This document shows positions 15,506 through 24,971 of a DNA stretch of 64,000 nucleotides, piece by piece. How positions within the stretch are numbered: the first letter of the stretch is position 1; the number at the start of each line of letters is the position of its first letter. A program made the position numbers and the translations under genes. Under the pieces are notes generated by a model. That model did no database searches and was not told the origin of the DNA. It saw nothing but the letters and a program-made list of their open reading frames with translations. The DNA comes from Flavobacteriales bacterium UBA979. GTDB lineage: Bacteria; Bacteroidota; Bacteroidia; Flavobacteriales_D; Sanyastnellaceae. The DNA lies in contig DBBR01000077.1 of the NCBI GenBank assembly GCA_002292325.1, positions 6,531 to 70,530 of the forward strand. Direction: 5' to 3'.

Positions 15506-17674
15506 ATGAGTAATTCCTCGAAACAAATGCACCCAAAGGATGCTGCACAACGCGCGCGGCATGCAGGATTTATGCCACATTTCGACGAACAAACCGCACA
15601 AGATTTGGAGTTCGATGTCGTCAAAGTTCTGCTCCTGAATCACTGTCACAATCCGACGACCATTCAACGTGCAGAATCACTGCATCCGAGCATCCGACCC
15701 AAGCAATGGCGTCAAGCGCTCGAGCGAACCAAAGAATTCTTAGATATCCGGCGTGAAGGGAAAACGTTCCCAGCAGTCGGGTGCGAGGAGATTGCCGCTG
15801 ACAATGACCGACTCGCCATACGTGATGCTGTTCTCGATGAAACAGGGTTTGCTCGCATTCGAACGGCGACTTTGACGGTCAATGAGGTGATTGACTCGCT
15901 ACAAGGAGAGGATGAGTCGTTCCCGAACCTTTGTCAACTCATTGCCGACGCTTCGTCCAACTTAGAATTGCCTCAAGCCATCGATGGCGTGTTTGACGCC
16001 AAAGGACAAGTGCGCAGCAACGCATCGCCGAAGTTGATTCAAATCCGCGAGGAAGGCATACGATTGCGCCGAACCCTCAACCGTCAATTCGTGAAGGAAC
16101 TCAAACGCAATCAAGAACGAGGTTGGCTGGCTGATACCAAGGAGGGGTTCATCAATAACCGCCGCGTGCTGGCCGTTAACAGCACCCACAAACGCAAGAT
16201 ATCAGGCACTGCTCTAGGGCAATCTAAAAATGCTTCCATCACCTTCATTGAACCAGCCTCGACCGTTTCATTGAATTTTGAGTTGGAAATGCTACAGGAT
16301 GATGAGCGAAAAGAAATTCATCGCATTCTGCGAGCGTTAACCAAACAGATCAGGCATTTTTTACCGCAGCTCAAAATCACCCATCAAATCCTCGTTGAGC
16401 TCGACTGGCTGAGGGCCAAAAGCCAACTAGCAAGCGAAATGAACGCCGATTTACCCGGACTTCGAAACGCTCCCAACTTCCACCTCATTCAAGCCTACCA
16501 TCCGTTGCTAGCGATGCAGAATACAGCCAAAGGGCTGACCACTGAGCCTCAAACGGTATCCCTGAATTCCAAGGCGCGCATCTTGGTCATTTCAGGGCCC
16601 AACGCCGGTGGAAAATCCATTACACTGAAGACGGTTGGACTATTGCAGGTGATGCTTCAGAGTGGACTGCTGGTGCCTGCTCATCCGAACAGCGAAATGG
16701 GTTGTTTCAATTCAATCCTAACCGACATCGGAGACAACCAAAGCATCGAGAATCAATTGAGCACATACAGCTACCGATTGAACAGAATGAAGCGGTTCTT
16801 GGACGTCGCGGACGCAAAATCTCTTTTGCTCTTAGATGAATTTGGTACGGGTTCAGACCCCGAATTGGGTGGTGCTCTGGCCGAAGTTTTCTTCGAAGAG
16901 CTCTACAAACGGAAAGTGTTTGGGGTGATCACGACGCATTACGCGAACATCAAAACCCGAGCGGCACAGTTACCGGAAGCCATCAATGGGAGCATGCGGT
17001 TCGACCAGGAGTCCCTTCAACCGCTATTCAAATTGGACGTCGGTCCTCCTGGAAGCTCTTTCACCTTCGAGGTGGCCCACATCAATGGAATTGCCCCTGA
17101 ATTAATCGAACGCGCCAAAGGCAAGCTGGATGGCAAGAAAGTCAAGCTAGACGCATTGATTTCAGAATTGCAAAAGGAAAAGAACACGTTAGCGCGTGTG
17201 ACCGATCGGCATTTAAAGAAAGAGCTGGAACTTGAACGTTCCAAGGCAGAAATGGCCCAACGCGAACAGCACATCAACGAGCGTGCAGTGCATCAGCAAT
17301 CACTAACCGAAGAGAACAATGACGCATTGCATCGAGGTCGCAAGCTTCAGCAGTTCATCGATCGCTTTGATCCCGGGAGCAAAAACAAACCCTTGCTTCA
17401 GGACGTGCAGAAATATCTAGCTGTCGAGAGGACAAAGTATTTGGAGGCCGGTGCAGCAAAAAGAGCAAAACAAAAGGCGCAAGAAGCCCGTGCTGCAAAA
17501 CGCCGACCCAAGCATTTCACAGAGCGCATCAAGGTCGGTTCGACCGTGCGTCTCAGAAATGGAGGCAAAGAACGCGGTGAGGTTTTAAAAGTCCACGGGA
17601 ACAGTGCGACTGTCCTTTTTGGAGCCTTCAAAACCAAGATTGAATTGGAAAAACTATCGTGGGTTGCGAACTGA
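15506..17674 (+). CDS. mutS2: MutS2-type DNA-binding ATPase lacking a C-terminal Smr domain
   Basis: 722 residues from the ATG at 15506, one base after the miaA stop; the frame is open 120 bases further but inside miaA. MutS domain III/IV helices are followed by the ATPase: Walker A SGPNAGGKS (K370), Walker B LLLLDEFGTGSDP, and ITTHYANIKTRA. A coiled-coil region (about 545-650) and a small beta domain (VRLRNGGKERGEVLKVHG) end the protein. The Smr nuclease domain of many MutS2 proteins is absent, a form I remember in Bacteroidota. MutS2 proteins act on branched DNA or stalled ribosomes; without Smr, nuclease activity is doubtful. Confidence 0.88.
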   Translation: MSNSSKQMHPKDAAQRARHAGFMPHFDEQTAQDLEFDVVKVLLLNHCHNPTTIQRAESLHPSIRPKQWRQALERTKEFLDIRREGKTFPAVGCEEIAADNDRLAIRDAVLDETGFARIRTATLTVNEVIDSLQGEDESFPNLCQLIADASSNLELPQAIDGVFDAKGQVRSNASPKLIQIREEGIRLRRTLNRQFVKELKRNQERGWLADTKEGFINNRRVLAVNSTHKRKISGTALGQSKNASITFIEPASTVSLNFELEMLQDDERKEIHRILRALTKQIRHFLPQLKITHQILVELDWLRAKSQLASEMNADLPGLRNAPNFHLIQAYHPLLAMQNTAKGLTTEPQTVSLNSKARILVISGPNAGGKSITLKTVGLLQVMLQSGLLVPAHPNSEMGCFNSILTDIGDNQSIENQLSTYSYRLNRMKRFLDVADAKSLLLLDEFGTGSDPELGGALAEVFFEELYKRKVFGVITTHYANIKTRAAQLPEAINGSMRFDQESLQPLFKLDVGPPGSSFTFEVAHINGIAPELIERAKGKLDGKKVKLDALISELQKEKNTLARVTDRHLKKELELERSKAEMAQREQHINERAVHQQSLTEENNDALHRGRKLQQFIDRFDPGSKNKPLLQDVQKYLAVERTKYLEAGAAKRAKQKAQEARAAKRRPKHFTERIKVGSTVRLRNGGKERGEVLKVHGNSATVLFGAFKTKIELEKLSWVAN

Positions 17675-17686
17675 GGAACTGCGCTG

Positions 17687-19375
17687 TTACTCAATAATCA
17701 ACTTTCGTGTAGCCATTGCCCCTCCTTCCGTTTCTAAGGTGATGAAATAGGCTCCGGACGACAAGCTGCTCACATCGGCCGTAGGTACGGTCATCTGTTG
17801 TACATCACAGGAAAGTACTGGACGTCCCATTTGATCGTAAATGCGCATGTGCGCAGCTTGGATTTCACCTGACCAGTCAATGTAAATCGTATTCCGAGCG
17901 GGATTTGGGCACACCGCCCAAGGGTTCGAGAGCAGCCATTCCTCCTCGATTTCCACAACACCGCACAAGCTCTGTTCAGCGCATGGAACCTCGAGTTCTG
18001 TCACATAGCTCCCATCCAGAATTTCTTGGCCTGTCGCAATTGGATCCAAAAAGTTGAAGAGTTTCTCATCCTCCGAAATGGGATTGTTTCCATCCCAATG
18101 GTAACTCATCTTGCCATAGTAATCAGGAGCATTCGGGTTATCGCAAAAAGAAGCGCCGCCCGTAAGGGTTCCAACAATCCGCTGGTCTTCGTCAAACAAA
18201 GCCGATCCCGAGGAGCCTCCCTCTGTGACTCCATGATTGGTCTCCGTCTCCTGCCAATACACACGCCAATGCGCTCCAGGGTGGTATACACTACTATTGG
18301 TAGCCGTTGTTGTGTAAGTAGATATCTTTTTTCGGTCGCCTGATGGATGGTGAATTCCAACACCTTCTGTTGGACTCAAGCCTGTAACATCCCATCCCGC
18401 ATAAAAGGGTGTCCAGGAGGCAAATACCGGATCCTCAACCTCAACCAATAGAAAGTCAGACCCGTTGATGTTATTTCCGACCATGTCGTCCGAACTGGTC
18501 AAAAAATACACACCCGTTCGAACATGCGAGTTGAAGCTCGATGTGCCATCACAATCAAAGTACTCATAGTTGAATCGAACTTTAAGCAGTGCCCACTCCG
18601 ACTCGGACATGTCATCTGCACAGTGGAAGGAACTTAAGAGCAGTTGCCGGCAATCCATTGCTGTATTGTTCACCATCGTCCCTGAGCACAGATAAATTCC
18701 GCCGCCCATGGAAATTCTCAACCGAACAGAAGCATCGCGCTGGCACTGCCAATCATCTCCTTCCGGGCACATAACATCCACTTGACACGGATCGGACCCT
18801 CGGTTGTTTTCGGACAGCAGATCGTATTCGCCATCCAACCAGAGGTAGCGGAAAAAATAACCTACACCGTTAATTCTCAATGCAGGAGATCCAGTCGCAT
18901 TCATCGGTTGCGTGTATTGAATGACCACTTCTTCCCCCGGAATTTCTCCGCTCACCCACAATCCATGATCATTGTTCTCTTGATAATCCACCGGACCTTC
19001 GACGTAAGGTGCCGCAAAACGTCCTGCCTCTGAAGAAAAGGTCAACGTGCTTCCTACCGGCAAATGAAATTGATCAAAGTAGACACACAAAGCCGGGGCA
19101 TCTTCTACGCGAAGGCGCAAGGTCCATTGCTCGCTTTGAGGCGTAAGCGAGTGCGTAGCCCACTCGAAAAAGTCCCAGTCCGCTGCGAGAATTTCTCCTT
19201 GCATTGTCTTGCCGGTGTGCTCCTCGTGCCAAAATGCTCTGGCCCATAATTGTTCCATCGAAGGAGGTGCCAATTCGACCACTTGGGTTTCGAGTCCTCG
19301 CCCATCTTGACCTTGTACTCCCAAGCATATGATTGCCATGGACATTGCGAGTCCAAATCGTGTTTTCCAGCTCAT
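17687..19375 (-). CDS. secreted trypsin-like serine protease (lysyl endopeptidase-like) with T9SS type A sorting domain
   Basis: 562 residues. Signal peptide to about residue 22 (GVQGQ); a beta-rich prodomain (to about 195); then a chymotrypsin-fold domain with a visible triad: H251 in LLLSSFHCADD, D307 in NGSDFLLVEV, S389 in EGGSSGSALF. Many cysteines (C197, C203, C211, C230, C242) should form disulfides, as in Achromobacter/Lysobacter lysyl endopeptidases. The last 80 residues (WAVCPNPARNTIYIDWSG to the end) form a type A C-terminal sorting domain, so the enzyme should be exported by T9SS. Cleavage specificity cannot be read. It converges with mutS2, with 12 bases between stops. Confidence 0.88.
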   Translation of the reverse strand: MSWKTRFGLAMSMAIICLGVQGQDGRGLETQVVELAPPSMEQLWARAFWHEEHTGKTMQGEILAADWDFFEWATHSLTPQSEQWTLRLRVEDAPALCVYFDQFHLPVGSTLTFSSEAGRFAAPYVEGPVDYQENNDHGLWVSGEIPGEEVVIQYTQPMNATGSPALRINGVGYFFRYLWLDGEYDLLSENNRGSDPCQVDVMCPEGDDWQCQRDASVRLRISMGGGIYLCSGTMVNNTAMDCRQLLLSSFHCADDMSESEWALLKVRFNYEYFDCDGTSSFNSHVRTGVYFLTSSDDMVGNNINGSDFLLVEVEDPVFASWTPFYAGWDVTGLSPTEGVGIHHPSGDRKKISTYTTTATNSSVYHPGAHWRVYWQETETNHGVTEGGSSGSALFDEDQRIVGTLTGGASFCDNPNAPDYYGKMSYHWDGNNPISEDEKLFNFLDPIATGQEILDGSYVTELEVPCAEQSLCGVVEIEEEWLLSNPWAVCPNPARNTIYIDWSGEIQAAHMRIYDQMGRPVLSCDVQQMTVPTADVSSLSSGAYFITLETEGGAMATRKLIIE

Positions 19376-19506
19376 ATCCCAATAATTTCTTGCAGTTCAA
19401 TCCGAAATTTACGCTGTTTCTCCCAAATGGATTGGTGAAAATTGGGGAACTTCATTTCCGGCTGTTCAAATCCATTCGGTACCTTGAAGGCTCATTTGAA
19501 AGGAAG

Positions 19507-21132
19507 ATGATCGAAACACGAATATTGGGGACCGCGTGCATGCTAATCGCTTTTATGGCGAGCCCTGCCTTAAGTCAACAGAGCGAGATCGAGGCTCAAG
19601 AATTTGAAGTCCAAGGACAAAAATTCAATACACTTTTGTATTACATGGACCAACTGTACGTGGAAGACACGGATATGGAGTCCCTCGTGGAAACGGCAAT
19701 TGTCAATATGTTGGAAGAGATGGATCCCCATTCGGTTTACATCCCAGCGGAGGAACTGCAGGCCGCGGATGAACCACTCAATGGAAATTTCGAGGGAGTG
19801 GGCATACAGTTCAACATTTTTCGCGACACGATCATGGTTGTTTCGCCCATTTCTGGAGGACCATCCGAGAAGTTAGGCATCATGTCCGGTGACCGAATCG
19901 TCACGGTAGATGGTGAAACCGTTGCTGGCACGGGTGTCACCAACAAAGATGTTCAACGGCTCCTCAAAGGTCCAAAAGGAACCAAAGTGGTCGTGGGAAT
20001 TAAGCGTGGGAACGAGCCTGAATTATTGGAATTTGAAATCATCCGAGATAAAATCCCCATATTTTCGATCGATGCGTCCTTTATGGTGGCGCCCGGAATT
20101 GGTTACATCAAAGTCAATCGATTCTCTCGTTCTACCATGAGTGAAATGTATGGTGCCTTCGCACAGCTCCAGAGAGAAGGCATGACAGACCTCGTGCTTG
20201 ACTTGCAAGGCAATGGCGGCGGAATGCTGCGTACTGCGATTCAAATGGCCGACGAATTCCTCTCGGGAGACAAGCTCATCGTTTATACAGAAGGCCGTCA
20301 GTTCTCTCGTGATGACACATTCGCTCGCATTCCTGGGCGATTTGAAAAAGGACGGCTTATCGTTTTGATCGACCAAGGCAGCGCCTCTGCCTCAGAAATC
20401 GTATCGGGAGCGATACAAGACTGGGACCGTGGGTTGATCGTTGGAAGGCGCAGTTTTGGGAAAGGACTTGTTCAGCGACCTGTTAACTTACCGGATGGAA
20501 GTGCTGTGCGCTTGACTGTACAGAAATACTACACCCCTTCCGGTCGTTGCATTCAAAAACCATATGATGATGGAGTGGATGCCTACCGAAAAGAAAAATT
20601 TGAGCGGTATGAATCCGGAGAATTATTGAGCCTGGATAGTCTTGAATTACCCGACAGCCTCAAATTTGCGACCCGCATTCAATCACGAACGGTATATGGT
20701 GGCGGTGGGATTTTGCCTGATGTTTTTGTTCCACTCGACACCACTGAGAATTCGGCGTATTTCAGCAAAATTTTGCGCAAAGGATTGGACAGTCGCTTTG
20801 CACTCAATCTTGTCGATAGCTTACGAGATGATCTCGTTTCTGCCTACCCAGACGAAGACACGTTCATCGCTCAATTTGAGTTGGACGCTGCACTTCTCAA
20901 AGAGTTTCAGGAATTTACCACAGCTGAAGGTGTGGAATTTAACCCAACTGATTGGGAAACTTCACAAAAAGCCATAGCCCTGCGACTGAAGGCTATGATT
21001 GGACGAAACTTACTCGAACCGAGCACCTTTTATCGCGTCATCTCAGGCCTCAATGAATCCTTGCAACGAGCAGTTGAGGTATTGCAAGACGGTACGTTCG
21101 AACGCTCCAACTTAGCGCACGATACGTTTTGA
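19507..21132 (+). CDS. S41 family carboxy-terminal processing peptidase
   Basis: 541 residues from the ATG at 19507, giving a signal peptide MIETRILG to about PALSQQ; the frame is open upstream but would lose it. A PDZ domain (about 85-165: GVGIQFNIFRDTIMVVSPI) precedes the S41 catalytic core. The Ser/Lys dyad is S294 in GSASASE and K319 in RRSFGKGLVQ, with the usual 25-residue spacing. CtpA/Prc-type enzymes cleave C-terminal tails of periplasmic proteins. A promoter for the next gene overlaps its final codons. Confidence 0.92.
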   Translation: MIETRILGTACMLIAFMASPALSQQSEIEAQEFEVQGQKFNTLLYYMDQLYVEDTDMESLVETAIVNMLEEMDPHSVYIPAEELQAADEPLNGNFEGVGIQFNIFRDTIMVVSPISGGPSEKLGIMSGDRIVTVDGETVAGTGVTNKDVQRLLKGPKGTKVVVGIKRGNEPELLEFEIIRDKIPIFSIDASFMVAPGIGYIKVNRFSRSTMSEMYGAFAQLQREGMTDLVLDLQGNGGGMLRTAIQMADEFLSGDKLIVYTEGRQFSRDDTFARIPGRFEKGRLIVLIDQGSASASEIVSGAIQDWDRGLIVGRRSFGKGLVQRPVNLPDGSAVRLTVQKYYTPSGRCIQKPYDDGVDAYRKEKFERYESGELLSLDSLELPDSLKFATRIQSRTVYGGGGILPDVFVPLDTTENSAYFSKILRKGLDSRFALNLVDSLRDDLVSAYPDEDTFIAQFELDAALLKEFQEFTTAEGVEFNPTDWETSQKAIALRLKAMIGRNLLEPSTFYRVISGLNESLQRAVEVLQDGTFERSNLAHDTF

Positions 21133-21159
21133 CACGAGGGCATTTCAATCGTAATTTTG
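21128..21159 (+). promoter_or_regulatory. promoter TTTG-N20-TAATTTTG for the DUF1573 lipoprotein gene
   Basis: Both Bacteroidota elements are present: a -33 TTTG at 21128-21131 and an exact -7 TAATTTTG at 21152-21159. The -33 lies over the S41 stop codon. The predicted leader is about 15 bases. Confidence 0.6.
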
Positions 21160-21179
21160 AACCAACAACACTTCTAGAT

Positions 21180-21701
21180 ATGAATATGAAATTTTTGATC
21201 GTCCCCCTCTTGGCCCTCTTGGCCATTGGCTGCAACACGGAGAAAAGCAACGAAACAGCCGCATCTCGACCTGCCAATGATGCACAAGACTCGCGTGAAC
21301 TTCCCGTCAATACAAGCCCTGGCCAAAAGGATGATTTTGATCCTGCACGCACCACAACTGCAGCACCTGCGGGCCCAACAACCACTATTGCCTTCCTCAG
21401 CTACGAGCACGATTTTGGCACTTTGACGCAAGGCGAATCGGCGACCCACATGTTTGAATTTACCAACATAGGTGACGAGCCGCTGATCATTGACAATTGC
21501 AAGGGATCCTGCGGATGTACCGTTCCTAAATGTCCGAAAGAACCCATACAGCCCGGAGGGAAGGGACAGATCGAAGTGAAGTTCAATTCGAAAGGAAAGA
21601 AGAATCAGCAAACGAAGAAAGTGACCATTAACGGGAACACCGATCCCGCTCAAACGTTTTTGACCATTACGGCATTTGTCGAAGTGGAGCCTGGCGCTTG
21701 A
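21180..21701 (+). CDS. DUF1573 domain lipoprotein
   Basis: 173 residues from the ATG at 21180 (a second ATG lies two codons on). The lipoprotein signal ends in LLALLAIGC (C18). A low-complexity Thr/Ala/Pro linker precedes a DUF1573 immunoglobulin-like domain (about 75-170: YEHDFGTLTQGESATHMFEF, DNCKGSCGCTVPKCPKEP). DUF1573 proteins are common surface or periplasmic beta-sandwich proteins in Bacteroidota without a settled role. The long frame to 21129 is ignored because the promoter and the signal peptide support 21180. Its TGA overlaps the next ATG by one base. Confidence 0.85.
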   Translation: MNMKFLIVPLLALLAIGCNTEKSNETAASRPANDAQDSRELPVNTSPGQKDDFDPARTTTAAPAGPTTTIAFLSYEHDFGTLTQGESATHMFEFTNIGDEPLIIDNCKGSCGCTVPKCPKEPIQPGGKGQIEVKFNSKGKKNQQTKKVTINGNTDPAQTFLTITAFVEVEPGA

Positions 21702-22579
21702 TGATGCGAATCAGACCGTTTTATTTAAAAGAAACCCTGCTTTTTAGCGGGGTTTTTTGTTGGGCAATTTTGGCCATTCCATTCCAAGCTCTGGCTCAGC
21801 TGAATCCATCAAGTTCCCCGCACGACGGAGAGCGTTTGGACTACCTGATCACTTATGAGTGGGGTCCCTTCTACTTGTCCGTGGGTGATGCCTCGTTTAC
21901 GACGGTCCAATTGCAATATGGAGAAATTACAATGTGGAGTTTTGAAGGCTGGGGTGCCTCCAAAAACCATTGGAATTGGTTTTATCCCGTTCAAAGCATC
22001 TACTCGAGTGTCGCAGAGAGTGATTTCAATCCACGTCATTTTCAACGCAAAGGAAGAGAGGGATCTCACCGGTATGACCGGTGGTATGATTTAAGTAACA
22101 CGGCGCAAGTTTCTTGGACAAGTCAGGATATGGAATTGCAAAGCGGGAGCATGCTCCTGCAAAACGACACCCGTGTTTTGGACCTGATGACTGCCGTTCA
22201 TTGGTGCCGACACTTGCCGTGGGAATCGTATGCTCCTGGTGATACGGTATCTATGAATTTGATCCTCGATGGATCCATTCACACCACTTCAATTGCGTTT
22301 GAGGGACCGACGGATTGGACCGATCCCGAAACCCTCATTGTGCATCGCTGTTGGGCATTCCAACCCAAGCTCATCGATGGAACAGTATTTAAAGAGGGCG
22401 ATCATATGCGCGTACTGGTCTCAGCCGATGAACAGCGGCTCCCATTGTTCATCGAAACAGAGCTTGTCATCGGTGCTGCAAAAATCTACCTCTTGCGCAA
22501 TCAACTGCTCTCTCCTGATGTGATGAAAAGCTTTCGAGATTCAACGGAACAGAGACGAAATACGTTTATGTCTCAGTAG
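21701..22579 (+). CDS. DUF3108 domain protein, exported
   Basis: 292 residues from the ATG at 21701 (TGATG overlap with the DUF1573 stop); a second ATG follows directly. The signal peptide ends near FQALAQ (about residue 33). The mature part (RLDYLITYEWGPFYLSVGDA, NFNPRHFQRKGREG-like stretch, DTRVLDLMTAVHWCR) matches DUF3108, a periplasmic beta-barrel-like family of unknown function. A terminator-shaped hairpin lies inside the signal-peptide codons (21732-21758), so expression from the upstream transcript may be attenuated. Alternative: the true start lies downstream, but that would destroy the signal peptide. Confidence 0.8.
   Translation: MMRIRPFYLKETLLFSGVFCWAILAIPFQALAQLNPSSSPHDGERLDYLITYEWGPFYLSVGDASFTTVQLQYGEITMWSFEGWGASKNHWNWFYPVQSIYSSVAESDFNPRHFQRKGREGSHRYDRWYDLSNTAQVSWTSQDMELQSGSMLLQNDTRVLDLMTAVHWCRHLPWESYAPGDTVSMNLILDGSIHTTSIAFEGPTDWTDPETLIVHRCWAFQPKLIDGTVFKEGDHMRVLVSADEQRLPLFIETELVIGAAKIYLLRNQLLSPDVMKSFRDSTEQRRNTFMSQ
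21732..21758 (+). terminator. intrinsic terminator-like hairpin inside the DUF3108 signal-peptide codons
   Basis: AACCCTGC and GCGGGGTT pair around a TTTTTA loop, with one T:G wobble, followed by a T run. It has the canonical Bacteroidota terminator shape and lies 31 bases after the DUF1573 stop. Confidence 0.6.
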
Positions 22580-22617
22580 GTATTACTGAATCAAGCGGTA
22601 ACCAAAGGAACGGGGGA

Positions 22618-22923
22618 TCAACTATTCAACTGGCTGAATCCACCGACGTTATAAACCTTATTGAAACCCGCTTTTTTCAAAAAACTTGCCGAAGCGGCGC
22701 TTCTTCCGCCCGACCGGCAATAACAATAAACGGGCAATTGTTTATCCCACGACTGACTCTTACTCTGGATTTCACCTTTCAACCAATCCGCTTGCACAGC
22801 ATTGGGGTACATTCCGCTGGCGCATTCATCAGCAGATCGGCAATCCACCACAATCCCGCCTTCTTTTTCCAAGGCCTCCCGAAATTCGTTCGGTGTCAAA
22901 TCAACTTTTGGTCCAAAAAACAT
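22618..22923 (-). CDS. rhodanese-like domain protein
   Basis: 101 residues, a single rhodanese fold without signal peptide. The active loop is CYCRSGGRS with the catalytic cysteine C69 and the cradle residues G72, R74, S75. Such single-domain proteins carry a persulfide and act in cytosolic sulfur trafficking or cyanide detoxification. It begins 12 bases after the Crp/Fnr regulator stop, so both are probably one transcript, and the regulator may respond to a sulfur or redox signal. That link is inference. Confidence 0.9.
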   Translation of the reverse strand: MFFGPKVDLTPNEFREALEKEGGIVVDCRSADECASGMYPNAVQADWLKGEIQSKSQSWDKQLPVYCYCRSGGRSAASASFLKKAGFNKVYNVGGFSQLNS

Positions 22924-22935
22924 CTTCGTGATTTT

Positions 22936-23586
22936 TTAATTCTTTAAAATCTCGATTGATCCGTGACCCAATATCACTAAACCTTCTCGTTCCATTTTCT
23001 TGAGAATTCGGCTCACGGCCTCCCTGCTCACATTTAGATCGCTTGCAATGTCAGCGTGTGACTTCTTAATTCTGGACGCGTCTTTTATGTCGCCAAGAGA
23101 CGATCTGTAATCTTCAAAATAATTACTCAGGCGCTCCTCGAGCGAATTGAAGGCAAATTGATCAAACATATCCAATGACTCAAGCCATTGCTCATGAACC
23201 ACACCCATAACATACGTGCTCCAAGCTTCATTGGTTCGGATAAAGCTCATGAATAGGGATGTCGGGATTGCGAGCAGATCAGCATCCTCCTCAACCGTTG
23301 CCGTAATCGTTGCTGATTTCTGCAGCAAAGCAGAGATCATACTTAGTCCGCATCCACACGCTCCATTCAACCGATACATCAGATATCGTCGGCCAGATAA
23401 TGCGGTGCGGTGCAAAGCAACCTGTCCTTTCAACAAAAACAAAACGTGATCAAAATGCTCACCGGGTTTCAAAAGCACAGAACTCTTTTTAAAACTCATC
23501 CTCTCGGAGGATCCGAGCAATTGCAATTCCATTTCAGATGACAAGAAAGGCAAGAGTCTGGTAGGTTCAAAGGCTTCCATTTTCAT
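22936..23586 (-). CDS. Crp/Fnr family transcriptional regulator
   Basis: 216 residues. An N-terminal cyclic-nucleotide-binding beta-barrel (SSVLLKPGEHFDHVLFLLKG, GACGCGLSMISAL) is followed by the long dimer helix and a winged helix-turn-helix (SHADIASDLNVSREAVSRIL). The cysteines in GACGCG lie at the effector pocket, but no FNR-type cysteine cluster is visible at the N-terminus. It is upstream of and probably co-transcribed with the rhodanese gene. A TAATTTTA element about 18 bases before the start resembles a -7 box. Confidence 0.88.
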   Translation of the reverse strand: MKMEAFEPTRLLPFLSSEMELQLLGSSERMSFKKSSVLLKPGEHFDHVLFLLKGQVALHRTALSGRRYLMYRLNGACGCGLSMISALLQKSATITATVEEDADLLAIPTSLFMSFIRTNEAWSTYVMGVVHEQWLESLDMFDQFAFNSLEERLSNYFEDYRSSLGDIKDASRIKKSHADIASDLNVSREAVSRILKKMEREGLVILGHGSIEILKN

Positions 23587-23728
23587 TTAATTGGATGGTA
23601 AAATTACGCACTATTTGCCCCTAAAAATCCGTAAAAGCTATAAATGACGCCTTTGTAATGCGGGTCACACTTCACGAACTCAGGTTAAATCAACTTTTTG
23701 AAATCTTGATACTCCGTGGATTGTAGGC

Positions 23729-23736
23729 TTAATTTG
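23729..23736 (+). promoter_or_regulatory. -7-like element TTAATTTG, 5 bases before ATG 23742
   Basis: One mismatch to TAnnTTTG. The preceding 140 bases between the divergent Crp/Fnr and DegT genes hold no other recognisable feature. Confidence 0.4.
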
Positions 23737-23741
23737 CATCC

Positions 23742-24968
23742 ATGCCCCTTTCCCGTAAACCAGTTGGGTTTGCTCCCCCCCCCATCGATGAAGATACCAT
23801 CATCGCGGTTGAACGCGTTTTGCGCTCAGGTTGGATTACCTCCGGTCCGGAATTGGCTGCTTTTGAAGCAGAAATATCTGACTTTATCAAAGTCCCCATG
23901 GCCAGTTGCTTCTCCAGTTGGACGAGCGCTTGTGAATTGGCACTTCGCTGGTTTGGAGTTGGGCCGGGTGATGAGGTCATAATTCCCGCAATGACATATG
24001 CGGCAACCGCCAACATCGTGCTGCATTGTGGAGCAATACCGGTCATGGTAGACGTCACACTCGATGATCGAGTCGCTTCCCTGGAAGCCCTACAATCAGC
24101 GCTTACGGCAAACACGAAAGTGGTCATGCCCGTTGATTTGGGGGGATGGCCCGTTGACTATCAAGGCATCTGTGAATGGCTCTGCAGCGAGCATGTAAAG
24201 AGAATTTTTCAGCCGGCTTCACAAAATCAGCGCGCACTTGCTCGTCCGCTTTTTTTAGCGGATGCAGCTCACTCTTTTGGGGCCGTATACCGGGGAAGGC
24301 GCGTTGGAAACCATGCAGACATAACAGGGTTCAGTTTCCATGCGGTCAAAAATCTTACGACCGCAGAAGGCGGTGCCCTCGCGTTTAACTTGCCTGCCCA
24401 GTTTGACTTGACCGAATTGCAGAGATGGTTCAAGTCCATGTCCCTTCATGGACAGTCGCGCAATGCACTCGAAAAAACGACTTCAGGACGCTGGCAATAT
24501 GACGTGGCCGACGCTGGGTTTAAATGCAACATGACGGACATTCAAGCAGCAATGGGTCGTGTACAATTGCGCAAGTACCCCACGCAATTAGAGCGACGAC
24601 GACACGTGGCAATGCTCTATGATGCAGGGTTTAAAGGACACGAATGGTACGCAGCACCTCCATTGGAGAGCCCTGAACGCACCAGCTCGTTCCACTTGTT
24701 TCAACTCCGAATTACCGGTTTCCAATCCAAACAACGCGATGCGGTCATGTTTGCATTGAAAGAACGAGGAATCGCGACCAACGTTCATTTCATCCCATTG
24801 CCTCTATTGAGTTTACACAAGAACCGGGGTGAAAGCATGGATCCGTATCCCAACACCGCCCGACTGTTCAATGAATCCCTAAGCTTACCCATTCACTTGC
24901 AATTAAGCGACGATGACGTGCATTGGATCATTTCAGAGGTCATACTCGCCATCGAAGCTGAATTGTAA
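23742..24968 (+). CDS. DegT/DnrJ/EryC1/StrS family sugar aminotransferase
   Basis: 408 residues. PLP-dependent fold type I: the early MPLSRKPVGFAPPPIDEDTI strand, GPGDEVIIPAMTYAATAN, the DAAHSFGA motif, and the Schiff-base lysine K203 in FHAVKNLTTAEGG. The family aminates nucleotide-linked keto-sugars for surface polysaccharide or glycoprotein glycans. An unusual ~15-residue insertion (SEHVKRIFQPASQNQRALAR) lies before DAAHSFGA. The next gene, a sugar transferase 3 bases later, should use the product or a related sugar, so this is a two-gene glycan operon. Confidence 0.9.
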   Translation: MPLSRKPVGFAPPPIDEDTIIAVERVLRSGWITSGPELAAFEAEISDFIKVPMASCFSSWTSACELALRWFGVGPGDEVIIPAMTYAATANIVLHCGAIPVMVDVTLDDRVASLEALQSALTANTKVVMPVDLGGWPVDYQGICEWLCSEHVKRIFQPASQNQRALARPLFLADAAHSFGAVYRGRRVGNHADITGFSFHAVKNLTTAEGGALAFNLPAQFDLTELQRWFKSMSLHGQSRNALEKTTSGRWQYDVADAGFKCNMTDIQAAMGRVQLRKYPTQLERRRHVAMLYDAGFKGHEWYAAPPLESPERTSSFHLFQLRITGFQSKQRDAVMFALKERGIATNVHFIPLPLLSLHKNRGESMDPYPNTARLFNESLSLPIHLQLSDDDVHWIISEVILAIEAEL

Positions 24969-24971
24969 TCA

